A DNA stretch of 28,793 bases from a virus. The stretch's first letter is position 1. Every line of letters begins with the position of its first letter. Location: the IMG/VR virus record IMGVR_UViG_3300042516_002367, positions 1 to 28,793 of that record; one strand, 5' to 3'. The position numbers and the translations under genes were made by a program. The notes under the pieces are model-generated. The model worked only from the letters and a program-made list of their open reading frames with translations, ran no database searches and had not been told where the DNA came from. Below, in pieces: positions 22,371-28,752 of this stretch.

Positions 22371-22621
22371 AAGCGGGCCTTCCAGTTGCTGGCCTCGACG
22401 ACGAGTCGCCGGGCTTCCTCGAGGGAGTGGAAGTAGACCTCCTGCTCGGTGATATCGCGGGTGTATTCGGGCGGCTCGATGTGGTTCAGCGCCCAGCGGA
22501 GATATTCGGCGAGGTCGGAGGCCATGCGGCAGGTGTGTGAGATGCCTGGGTGGTCTTGCCATTCGCGGCCGCAGGCTTGGCAAGCGATGAGCGGGTCGGT
22601 TTCTTTTCTTGGGGTGTTCAT
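22367..22621 (-). CDS. Small zinc-finger-like protein, 84 aa
   Basis: MNTPRKETDPLIACQACGRE is preferred as start because GGAG lies 7 nt upstream; an ATG 15 nt earlier would place that Shine-Dalgarno inside the gene. Cys14-x2-Cys17 with His29 and Cys31 form a possible zinc site. The rest is helical (MASDLAEYLRWALNHI, then FHSLEEARRLVVEASNWKARL). It overlaps the putative small terminase gene by ATGA. Function is unrecognised. Confidence 0.72.
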   Translation of the reverse strand: MNTPRKETDPLIACQACGREWQDHPGISHTCRMASDLAEYLRWALNHIEPPEYTRDITEQEVYFHSLEEARRLVVEASNWKARL

Positions 22622-22628
22622 GTGGTTG

Positions 22629-22803
22629 CTCCGCATAATCTATTTTGCGGATTTTGATGGTTGGAAATGACCCCTCCGAAAAATTACTCCTCCGCAAAAC
22701 AATCCCCCCTTCTTAGGGGGATTTTGCGGAGGTAATTTTGCGGAGGTCATCCATGCTCCGCAGAATTGGAGTATTGCGGAGGTTTTGCGGAGGTTTTGCG
22801 GAG
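22629..22803. repeat. TTTTGCGGAGG repeat array with large palindrome (candidate origin, pac or regulatory site)
   Basis: About ten copies of an 11-nt motif (+ strand TTTTGCGGAGG or part of it) lie in 175 bp. Direct copies are at 22643, 22722, 22736, 22773, 22783 and 22794. Inverted copies are at 22629, 22673 (degenerate), 22689 and 22756. The inverted copy at 22689-22699 and the direct copy at 22722-22732 flank AATCCCCC/GGGGGATT (22701-22708 and 22716-22723), giving one long, slightly bulged palindrome. The array sits between the helicase gene and the putative small terminase block. Confidence 0.88.
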
Positions 22804-22816
22804 TCAGGAAAAACAT
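22640..22816 (-). CDS. Doubtful 58-aa frame running through the repeat array
   Basis: An open frame starts two bases after the helicase stop (TGACTATG) and stays open across the whole array, ending 18 nt before the next start. The product begins MFFLTPQNLRKTSAILQFCG and is built from the repeats read in shifting frames. Continuous coupling with neighbours argues for coding. The palindrome and the 11-nt period, which is not a multiple of three, argue for a DNA site. Both could be true; I recognise no protein family. Confidence 0.28.
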   Translation of the reverse strand: MFFLTPQNLRKTSAILQFCGAWMTSAKLPPQNPPKKGGLFCGGVIFRRGHFQPSKSAK

Positions 22817-22818
22817 AG

Positions 22819-24327
22819 TCAGGCGGCGGCTTTCTGTGGTTGAGTGTTCTTGTCTAGGACCCGCTTGATGGTGTCGTGAGAGACCTTGTATTTGCTCATG
22901 GCGGCAGAATAAAAACCTCGGGTGTTGTCTGGCCAATTGGCGTGCATGGTCACGATCTCGAGTTCTTGCACAGCGTTGAGGGCGGACGGCCTGCCGGACT
23001 TGCCCTGCGACTTGCCCTCTTCTTGGGTCTCCTCGGGGAGTTCTGCCGGTTCCCAGTGCAATCCCTTGTCGGCATGCTTGATCACGATGTCTGTGGTCGG
23101 GTGGCCGTGGTTATCGACTACGGCGGCACGATTGCCCCGCTTCGCTAGGAGAACCTTGAAGATTCCTTCGTGTTTAGTGGTTTGCAACACGCAGATCGCC
23201 CGAGCCCAGTTCGTTAGCTCACTCGATCCCAGCCCGATGTAAGCATAATCATTCGCATTCCAATGCGCCCGGCTCTTCGAGTCGCTCTGCGGCTTCCCCG
23301 TGTGGTGACTCCACACCCACGCAAACCCATGCTCGAAGGCCAGCGGGTTGCACAGCTCCCGCAAAAAGTGACTCGCCACCGCCTGCTGGGAAATATCGTC
23401 GCCGATGAAAGACAGCAACGGATCCCCGTAGACCAGATCAAACGGCCCGTGCTTCGCAATCAGCTCCCGGATCACCTCGATGAACGCCTCACCCGTCTGA
23501 GCCGTCACCCGCGCCACGATCACATTCTCCCGCAGGATATCCACCGCCTCGCGCTGCGTCATCTTCGACTGCGCCACCACATACGACATCACGCCCTGGA
23601 CAACCTCAGCCATGTCCCCCATATCGTTCTCCGCCTGCACGATCAGGCACTTGAGCCGCCGCTTCGGCTTCATCCCAAAAAACGGCATCCCCAGCGCCCA
23701 AGTCATCGCCTGCTGGAGAGTGTAGGAGGATTTGCCAATCCCGCTCTGCCCCAGCAGCAGCAGCTGCCCGCCACGGCACAGCCAGCGGTTCCCCACCAGC
23801 GTGCTCGAATCATCCTCCGCCTTGTAACTCCACAGCTCCTCAAAAGTATGCATCTCCACGCCCACCATCGACGCCCGAGGCTTCGCCAGCGTCTTGAGCT
23901 CCTCCAGCGCCTCCGCCACAGGCATATCCCCCGAGGCCAACCTCTGACCGATCTTAGTCGCCTTGCGCTGCGCCGCCGCCGAGGCGATGTCAGCCAGGTA
24001 TTCCGACACGATGGCGCCACCCGCCGGGTTGTAAGCCAGCGAGCTGTCCGCCATGACCAAGCCATCCCGCCAGCACACCATCCCCGACTCCTGCGCCGTC
24101 CGCTCCGCCACCTTCAGCAAAAACGGATCCCGCTCGATCGCCTCGAGGATCGTCGTGCCCGTCGTGGCCTTCTTGGCATAGTGCAGCCGGTGCGCAGCCG
24201 CGTAATAGACACCATTGAGCACCGAGACAAAACTATCGGGATCTACAATCGCCGACCTCGGCACGCCGGCGAATCCAGCGACACTAATATAGCCGACGAC
24301 GGCGCTCTCTTTCTCAGGGTATTGCAT
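22819..24327 (-). CDS. DnaB/RepA-like replicative helicase with C-terminal HTH, 502 aa
   Basis: Residues ~30-145 resemble a DnaB N-terminal domain (VYYAAAHRLHYAKKATTGTTILEAIERD, then AIVSEYLADIASAAAQRKATKIGQRLASG). A RecA-fold ATPase follows, with Walker A GQSGIGKS (193-200), Walker B LVYGDP (298-303) and the HHTGKP motif (341-346) seen in RepA/AAA_25-type helicases. The C-terminal ~60 residues (MHANWPDNTRGFYSAAMSKYKVSHDTIKRVLD) read as an HTH, unusual for DnaB and suited to recognising DNA such as the adjacent repeats. The start at 24327 follows a 16-nt AT-rich spacer. G/C bias reverses within this gene near residue 375. Confidence 0.84.
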   Translation of the reverse strand: MQYPEKESAVVGYISVAGFAGVPRSAIVDPDSFVSVLNGVYYAAAHRLHYAKKATTGTTILEAIERDPFLLKVAERTAQESGMVCWRDGLVMADSSLAYNPAGGAIVSEYLADIASAAAQRKATKIGQRLASGDMPVAEALEELKTLAKPRASMVGVEMHTFEELWSYKAEDDSSTLVGNRWLCRGGQLLLLGQSGIGKSSYTLQQAMTWALGMPFFGMKPKRRLKCLIVQAENDMGDMAEVVQGVMSYVVAQSKMTQREAVDILRENVIVARVTAQTGEAFIEVIRELIAKHGPFDLVYGDPLLSFIGDDISQQAVASHFLRELCNPLAFEHGFAWVWSHHTGKPQSDSKSRAHWNANDYAYIGLGSSELTNWARAICVLQTTKHEGIFKVLLAKRGNRAAVVDNHGHPTTDIVIKHADKGLHWEPAELPEETQEEGKSQGKSGRPSALNAVQELEIVTMHANWPDNTRGFYSAAMSKYKVSHDTIKRVLDKNTQPQKAAA

Positions 24328-24343
24328 TAAATAAGTTCTTCTA

Positions 24344-24745
24344 TTAAAACGCGAAAAGCTCGCTCTCCCCAGACAAAGTTTCCCTATATTCAGGTATCGC
24401 CATCAGAGCGGAATGCATCGCTTCCGGCTTAACCCCATCCCGACAAACGATGTGCCATGCCTCAATGTATAATTGAAGTAGCATTTGGCTTTTATTTAGC
24501 TTTTTGCTACTAATTGACCCCATGCTTCTCCATCCGCTACACGCTCCAACCGTGTTAACTAATTTAAAAAAATTGCAATAGCCTTTGTCTGGCCATGGGA
24601 TAACCATCACTTGACCTGGAATTCCATAACATCCATCACGCAATGAGTTCCATGCAATCATTGCAGATTTTATTGGGACATCTCCAAAATATGGGATTCT
24701 TCGAGAATCTAATTCTTTAAGAATGTCAGAATTTGTTTTTTCCAT
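24344..24745 (-). CDS. AT-rich orphan protein, 133 aa
   Basis: MEKTNSDILKELDSRRIPYF begins two bases after the resolvase stop, with GAAGGA as Shine-Dalgarno. The gene is far richer in A+T than its neighbours; for example, 24661-24720 has 19 G+C of 60 by hand count. The protein has GIPGQVMVIPWPDKGYCNFF, then SKKLNKSQMLLQLYIEAWHI. There is no membrane segment or recognised motif. It looks like a recent insert (a moron) between resolvase and helicase; function unknown. Confidence 0.75.
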   Translation of the reverse strand: MEKTNSDILKELDSRRIPYFGDVPIKSAMIAWNSLRDGCYGIPGQVMVIPWPDKGYCNFFKLVNTVGACSGWRSMGSISSKKLNKSQMLLQLYIEAWHIVCRDGVKPEAMHSALMAIPEYRETLSGESELFAF

Positions 24746-24747
24746 TT

Positions 24748-25185
24748 TTATTCCTTCACATCCCCCGCATACACCGCCACAGCCAGCGCCGCCCACAGGT
24801 GGGAGCGCATGCCGTAGGTCGGGCCGGGATTTTTCTTCGTGCCCTGCGGCCCGAGGCGGTCGATCAGCGCCTGCCGCACATTCGCATCCTTCGCCCGCGG
24901 CGAGTGGCACAGGTGCAGCTTCGCATCGCGCCGGTAGACCAAGCGCGGCTCCACCCGAGCCACTTCCACGAACCGCCCGATCCAAACACAAGTCTCGAAA
25001 ACCTCCTTGCCCACCGCCATGCCGTAGCTGGCGATCATCTCGCACGCCACCGCGTCATATTCGCGGCCGATGAGGATTTGGCGAATCTCCGCATTCGGCA
25101 GGTGGTCGGCCTCGAGGATCCGGCGCCCGTCCCACAGGACAAACGCCGTCTCCGTCGTGCCAGGATCGAGGGCCAGGATCGTCAT
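24748..25185 (-). CDS. RuvC/RNase H-fold Holliday junction resolvase-like nuclease, 145 aa
   Basis: The start MTILALDPGTTETAFVLWDG holds the first catalytic Asp (Asp7) in the DPGT motif of RuvC-type resolvases. CEMIASYGM places Glu49, followed by the helix AVGKEVFETCVWIGRF. KDANVRQALIDRL (Asp100) and the terminal SHLWAALAVAVY (His129) match the later catalytic positions of the family. It would cut branched DNA before packaging or during recombination. The start forms an ATGA overlap with the gene before it; upstream Met residues would lie in that gene. Confidence 0.86.
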   Translation of the reverse strand: MTILALDPGTTETAFVLWDGRRILEADHLPNAEIRQILIGREYDAVACEMIASYGMAVGKEVFETCVWIGRFVEVARVEPRLVYRRDAKLHLCHSPRAKDANVRQALIDRLGPQGTKKNPGPTYGMRSHLWAALAVAVYAGDVKE

Positions 25186-25409
25186 ACGAGGTCCGGCAGG
25201 TTGCGGCGCAGCGAGGCCCCAACCACCCAAGCCCGCACGGCCTCGATGGTCTTCTCATCCATGCCGGCAAAAGCTCCCGCCCCATGCTTGACGAGCGAGC
25301 GGCACTCTTGGTCCAGATCGTTCAGCACCAGCAAGGCATCCAGCCCCGACTGAGCGTAACGCATCTCCGCCTCGTCCTGCGGCAGGTCAAATTCCAGTAT
25401 CCCCCTCAT
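25182..25409 (-). CDS. Small acidic phage protein, 75 aa
   Basis: MRGILEFDLPQDEAEMRYAQ followed by ALLVLNDLDQECRSLVKHG resembles a short family found in phage recombination clusters, opening with LEFxLPED and containing LxDLDQxxR. It lies between the SSB-like and resolvase genes, 2 nt from one and overlapping the other. It has no catalytic motif; a role with the SSB or resolvase is inferred from position. Confidence 0.75.
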   Translation of the reverse strand: MRGILEFDLPQDEAEMRYAQSGLDALLVLNDLDQECRSLVKHGAGAFAGMDEKTIEAVRAWVVGASLRRNLPDLV

Positions 25410-25411
25410 GG

Positions 25412-25906
25412 TTAAAACGGAATGTCGTCCGAGGTTTTGGGCGTAGGTTTCGTTGGCGCCTTCACATCATCGCCCCGGTCGATCTTCGCCACCCGCTCGG
25501 CCAGCGCCTCGATCACCGTGGCATCCACCTCGTTCTTCGGAGCCATCTCCGCAGGGTTCAGCCACTTCACCTTGTGCCGAGTCTCCCCGTTGTATTCTTC
25601 CGAATCCACCGTGATCCGAGCCATCTGCCCCGCAAAGCTCGCCGCCCCACTCGCCAAGGACTTGATGTCCCAGTTCTTGCCGAAGCAATCGTCCAGCGTC
25701 TGGATCGTCCTCCGCGCCGCGGCCTCCGTCAGGTAGCCCCTCCACACGATCTCGCGCCCCTCCTGCGAGCCCGCATCGGTCACAAGCAATGGAATGCGAA
25801 TGAATTCGCTCCCGCTCCCCGACACCCCGATCCAGCCATTCCCCGGCGCCTTCACCTTGCAAAGGTATCGGCCCGACTCGTTCACATATCTATTTTCGTT
25901 ATCCAT
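25412..25906 (-). CDS. SSB-like single-stranded DNA-binding protein, 164 aa
   Basis: The N-terminal half is beta-rich (GRYLCKVKAPGNGWIGVSGS, then FIRIPLLVTDAG and EIVWRGYLTEAAARRTIQTL). The middle reads FGKNWDIKSLASGAASFAGQMARITVDSEEYNGETRHKVKWLNP, like DUF669-type phage proteins. It ends SDDIPF, the acidic hydrophobic tip used by bacterial and phage SSBs to recruit partners. It lies in the same run as a Sak4-like ATPase, a RecB-family nuclease and a resolvase. The start follows the nuclease stop after 3 nt. Confidence 0.78.
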   Translation of the reverse strand: MDNENRYVNESGRYLCKVKAPGNGWIGVSGSGSEFIRIPLLVTDAGSQEGREIVWRGYLTEAAARRTIQTLDDCFGKNWDIKSLASGAASFAGQMARITVDSEEYNGETRHKVKWLNPAEMAPKNEVDATVIEALAERVAKIDRGDDVKAPTKPTPKTSDDIPF

Positions 25907-25909
25907 ATA

Positions 25910-26944
25910 TTAGTTTAGTTGTTTGGTTTGTTTTGTTTTCACTTGTCTGAGTTGCTTTGTCGTCGAACCCGTGCGCACATGCGCGTTCAGCGGTTCTTTG
26001 CCCAGTTGAGCCGCCCACTCGCGGTAGGCTTTGCCGGACATCTTTCCCCCGAGTGCCAGGATGATGGATTCCACCGGCGCATTCGTCTCCCTCGCCACCC
26101 ACAGAATCCCCTCGACATCAAAGTATTCGCGCCCCTTCACCTCGGTCAGCTTCCAGCCATCCACCTCACGGCCGTCCTCAAGCATCGATTTGAGTGCATC
26201 GAGAGCAGGTTCCGCGATGGCTTTTTCGACTGCCTTCCATTGGCTTACAAAAAGCCCCAAAGTTTCCGGCGACTCCAGCACCCGCTCCAGCATCGCCGAC
26301 AGGGTAGGGGACTCCGCCGCGATCACCGCCAGCCCCTGCTCCACCGGCTTCACCACGGCAGGGCAGAAATCGTAATTGGCACACCAGCCGCAGTATTCCG
26401 ACGCCCGAGGCTCCGATGCCGGATCATTCACCTCGGCAATAATGCGTTCCACAATCCCCTTCGCCTGCTCCAGCGTGAAGCGGTAGCTCTTCACCACCTG
26501 GTGGTCGCAATACAGAACATGGGCCGTATATTCCTCCTCGAAACTCATGTGCATCATGGCGTAACAATAGGCCGCGACCTGCTCGGCATACCCGCGTAAC
26601 TGCCCTGTCTTGAGGTCTGCCACCCAGCCCAGCTTGGTGCACAGCGCATCCGCCGTGCCGATGTGGGCGATTCCCGGCGTATGCATCGCCAGATACTCCT
26701 CCCGCGCCTCGATGGTCCCCGTCCGCTTGTAGTCCTCCATGAGGGCGACCGCCCACTCCACGGCTGGGCGGTCCTCCGCCGGCAGCGCGTCGATCTTGGT
26801 GCGGTCGCCCTGCAACCCCAATCTAAACGCCTCGTCCATCACCGTTCCCCGCTGCGCCGCGGGCCCCGCATCCCCCGGCTTCGGTGTGTATTTCGGGCAA
26901 GCCGCCAGCTTCGGCAGCATGCTGTGTCGTATGTTATATGTCAT
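25910..26944 (-). CDS. PD-(D/E)XK nuclease, Cas4/RecB-like with probable Fe-S cluster, 344 aa
   Basis: GTAD (Asp99), DLKTG (Asp110, Lys112) and EQVAAYCYA (Gln122, Tyr126) form the RecB-family nuclease core. One Cys near the N-terminus (AACPKY, Cys16) and a C-terminal CGWC-x5-C group (Cys185, Cys188, Cys194) are placed as in Cas4/AddB proteins that hold a 4Fe-4S cluster. The rest is helical. It probably resects DNA ends to supply single strands to the Sak4/SSB system. It overlaps the small gene before it by 11 nt. DUF2800-type phage nucleases are the nearest match I can name. Confidence 0.85.
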   Translation of the reverse strand: MTYNIRHSMLPKLAACPKYTPKPGDAGPAAQRGTVMDEAFRLGLQGDRTKIDALPAEDRPAVEWAVALMEDYKRTGTIEAREEYLAMHTPGIAHIGTADALCTKLGWVADLKTGQLRGYAEQVAAYCYAMMHMSFEEEYTAHVLYCDHQVVKSYRFTLEQAKGIVERIIAEVNDPASEPRASEYCGWCANYDFCPAVVKPVEQGLAVIAAESPTLSAMLERVLESPETLGLFVSQWKAVEKAIAEPALDALKSMLEDGREVDGWKLTEVKGREYFDVEGILWVARETNAPVESIILALGGKMSGKAYREWAAQLGKEPLNAHVRTGSTTKQLRQVKTKQTKQLN

Positions 26945-27197
26945 GGTGTGTTTTATTGATAAATTTTGCGTAGTTTTTTCCTGTCAGTTTTCCTCGAGAG
27001 GCCAGCCACCGGTCACACGCCGCATTCACTTCCTCGCAGCTCGTCACCGAGAGGTAGGGAGGCAGCGCCCGGATATCGCTCGGCGAGTAGGTCTCAATCC
27101 GCAGCCTTCTTTTGAGCCACCCCTCGGGGGAGGTTTTGGTGTGAAACAAATCACCCACCTCCCCCAAAGCCTCCCGGCATGCCCTCTCCAGAGTCAT
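26934..27197 (-). CDS. Hypothetical recombination-block protein, 87 aa
   Basis: MTLERACREALGEVGDLFHT starts two bases after the ATPase stop. The protein is small, helical and basic (GWLKRRLRIETYS, then ALPPYLSVTSCEEVNAACDRWLASRGKL). Its end overlaps the nuclease gene start by 11 nt (ATGACATATAA). There is no recognised domain. Tight placement between the ATPase and nuclease suggests an accessory role in recombination. Confidence 0.72.
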   Translation of the reverse strand: MTLERACREALGEVGDLFHTKTSPEGWLKRRLRIETYSPSDIRALPPYLSVTSCEEVNAACDRWLASRGKLTGKNYAKFINKTHHDI

Positions 27198-27199
27198 CG

Positions 27200-28129
27200 T
27201 TACGCGGCCTTCGTTACGGCTTTTACGAAATCCTCCGGCCTCGCCGAGACCTGGTCCCGCAGCGCCGGCGGCATATCCCGCCAAGTCTGCCCCTCCGAGA
27301 TTTTGCCCTTCGCCAAGAGCCAGGCATTCACAGCCTGCTCATGAGGTTCCAGGTAAGTCTCCAAAGGTTCCGCTGCCGCATAAGCCGCAGCCGCAGCCGC
27401 CACCGGAGCCTTCACCGCACCGAAGAGCGAGGAAATACTCGCGTATTCCAGAGGCAACTCATCCGCCAGCTCCGAGCGAGTCTTCGCATCGTAAGCCGCC
27501 GTGTGCGTCGTAAAGAGCACCCGCTCCTTGCCCCCGCGCCCCTTCGCCTTGCCCGACTCGCTCTCGACAATGCGAGTCTTGAAGTTGAGGAAAAACAGGT
27601 GATCCACCCATTCCTTCACCAGCGGCCCCGTCTGCTTGATGAGCTTGAGCTCATAGCGGTCGTAGGCTTGCACTTGATCCGGCGGCTCCACCCGCTTCAC
27701 CTGAGCGTGACCGATCAGCACCACATGGATCCCCGCATCGATCAGCCGATCCAGATCGTTAAGAAAACGAGCCATCCGCTCCGAGGCCATCGTAAAGCCC
27801 TTGCCATACGGAATCTCCTCGAGCGACTTGATCTTCTTCTCCGCCTTCAAGTCCTCGATACACAGGCGCTCCGCCCAATCAATCGAGTCCAGCACCACCG
27901 ACTTGTAGCCATAGCTCCCCGAGGCCAGCTCACGCACCACCTCCAGCAGCTCCGCCCAAGTCCCGATCTCCTGCCGAGGCACATCGAGGTGCGCCGTCCC
28001 CTTCTCGACATCGAGAAAGACCGGCTGCGGCATTTTGGCGGCCAGCGTGGTTTTTCCAACGCTCTCCACCCCATAAAAGCAGACCCGCTGGGCCCGCTGT
28101 AGTTTTCCTGTTACTATGTTCAGTTTCAT
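27200..28129 (-). CDS. Sak4-like RecA-fold ATPase (single-strand annealing/recombination), 309 aa
   Basis: The Walker A is YGVESVGKTTLA (residues 19-30), with Walker B VVLD near residue 81 and a sensor strand VVLIGHAQVKRV. This is the AAA_24/Sak4 layout of phage recombinases. Residues ~245-262 are an Ala-rich linker (AVKAPVAAAAAAYAAAEPL), and the C-terminal ~50 residues are a helical tail. ATG at 28129 is chosen because GAGG lies upstream and earlier Met codons fall in the previous gene. With the nuclease, SSB and RuvC-like protein it forms a full strand-annealing module. Confidence 0.84.
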   Translation of the reverse strand: MKLNIVTGKLQRAQRVCFYGVESVGKTTLAAKMPQPVFLDVEKGTAHLDVPRQEIGTWAELLEVVRELASGSYGYKSVVLDSIDWAERLCIEDLKAEKKIKSLEEIPYGKGFTMASERMARFLNDLDRLIDAGIHVVLIGHAQVKRVEPPDQVQAYDRYELKLIKQTGPLVKEWVDHLFFLNFKTRIVESESGKAKGRGGKERVLFTTHTAAYDAKTRSELADELPLEYASISSLFGAVKAPVAAAAAAYAAAEPLETYLEPHEQAVNAWLLAKGKISEGQTWRDMPPALRDQVSARPEDFVKAVTKAA

Positions 28130-28133
28130 AATT

Positions 28134-28301
28134 TTAATCCTCAAAATCCTCCAAGTTGTTCGCATCCCACTCACGCCACCGATCTTCCTTCTCCCGCAGC
28201 TTGCGGAGCCGAATCAGAATGTCCCGTTGCCCGAGGCAATAGCTGGCCCAGCAACTGCCCAGCGTCAGCACCGCAATGGAAATGGCCAGCGTGGCGCTCA
28301 C
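28134..28301 (-). CDS. Small membrane protein with GTG start, 55 aa
   Basis: A GTG at 28301 overlaps the preceding TGA by GTGA and opens a 55-codon frame to TAA at 28134. The product starts MSATLAISIAVLTLGSCWAS, one membrane segment (about residues 4-24), followed by a charged helix (LIRLRKLREKEDRWREWDAN) and an acidic end (NLEDFED). The gene ends 4 nt before the Sak4-like gene. Coding is supported by junctions on both sides and by the helix pattern. Function is unknown; the layout fits a small single-pass membrane anchor. Confidence 0.7.
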   Translation of the reverse strand: MSATLAISIAVLTLGSCWASYCLGQRDILIRLRKLREKEDRWREWDANNLEDFED

Positions 28302-28498
28302 TTCGCGGCCTCCTCCGGTGGGTCAGGGAGCGGCCTCCAATGCAAAACCGGCTCCTCTTCGTGGATGCGTTCCCCTGCGACATTGCGCCAGACATCGCCA
28401 TCAATGAATCCAGTCCAAACCTCGCCACCCAGCGTGTGAATGATGACCGCCTCGCCATCGTCGGGCAGAGCGGCTTCAACATTTATCCACGCGCTCAT
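28298..28498 (-). CDS. DUF551-like small protein, 66 aa
   Basis: MSAWINVEAALPDDGEAVII followed by WTGFIDGDVWR and EPVLHWRPLPDPPEEA matches the DUF551 pattern (W-I-S/N-V-x-x-x-L-P-x-D-G-x-x-V, ending with H-W-x-P-L-P-x-P-P) common in phages and prophages. Function of the family is unknown. The start is fixed by ATGA overlap, and the end overlaps the GTG of the next gene. Confidence 0.82.
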   Translation of the reverse strand: MSAWINVEAALPDDGEAVIIHTLGGEVWTGFIDGDVWRNVAGERIHEEEPVLHWRPLPDPPEEAAK

Positions 28499-28752
28499 TT
28501 CTCCTCCTCCACCAGTTTCACTTTGAGCGACGCACTGCCGACCGGCCTCACCTCGGCCACCAGTTCGAGAATCTGATAAGTCCCACATGCAGATTCATCC
28601 CGATCTTTTAGCGGTGTTTCTGACTCTTCCCACCAATCCGCAAAATCCTTGCGTATAAAAGCCTCCGCAGCCGCACGGGTCTCGTAGGGGCCAAACATGT
28701 CAAGCATGCCGATTTTTCGGGCCTCAGTGTCGGTGACATAAAAAGCGCTCAT
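28495..28752 (-). CDS. Hypothetical protein, 85 aa
   Basis: MSAFYVTDTEARKIGMLDMF starts at 28752, with GGGGAGAAGG as Shine-Dalgarno and an ATGA overlap with an upstream gene end. An ATG 18 nt earlier would swallow the Shine-Dalgarno. The middle (FGPYETRAAAEAFIRKDFADWWEE) resembles short proteins of the type FGPY-x-T-x-x-x-A-x-x-F. The C-terminus is beta-like (TYQILELVAEVRPVGSASLKVKLVEEEK). No defined function is known to me. Confidence 0.74.
   Translation of the reverse strand: MSAFYVTDTEARKIGMLDMFGPYETRAAAEAFIRKDFADWWEESETPLKDRDESACGTYQILELVAEVRPVGSASLKVKLVEEEK

Noticed and set aside
22629-22803. Repeat array as a CRISPR
   Set aside because: Repeat units are only ~11 nt, occur in both orientations and have no equal-length spacers; no cas operon is present. 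The Cas4-like nuclease belongs to the phage recombination block.
23263-24330. 355-codon open frame on the + strand opposite the helicase gene
   Set aside because: Antisense to a gene with full Walker motifs; the product is Arg/His/Pro-rich without folds, as expected from the complement of GC-rich codons, and no ribosome binding or neighbouring + strand genes support it.
25910-26944. Cas4-like nuclease as part of an adaptation or defence system
   Set aside because: Neighbours are annealase, SSB and resolvase genes of a phage recombination module; no Cas1/Cas2 or other defence genes are visible.
27179-28102. 307-codon + strand frame opposite the Sak4-like ATPase
   Set aside because: Arg/Leu/His-rich antisense product; the minus-strand gene has clear ATPase motifs.
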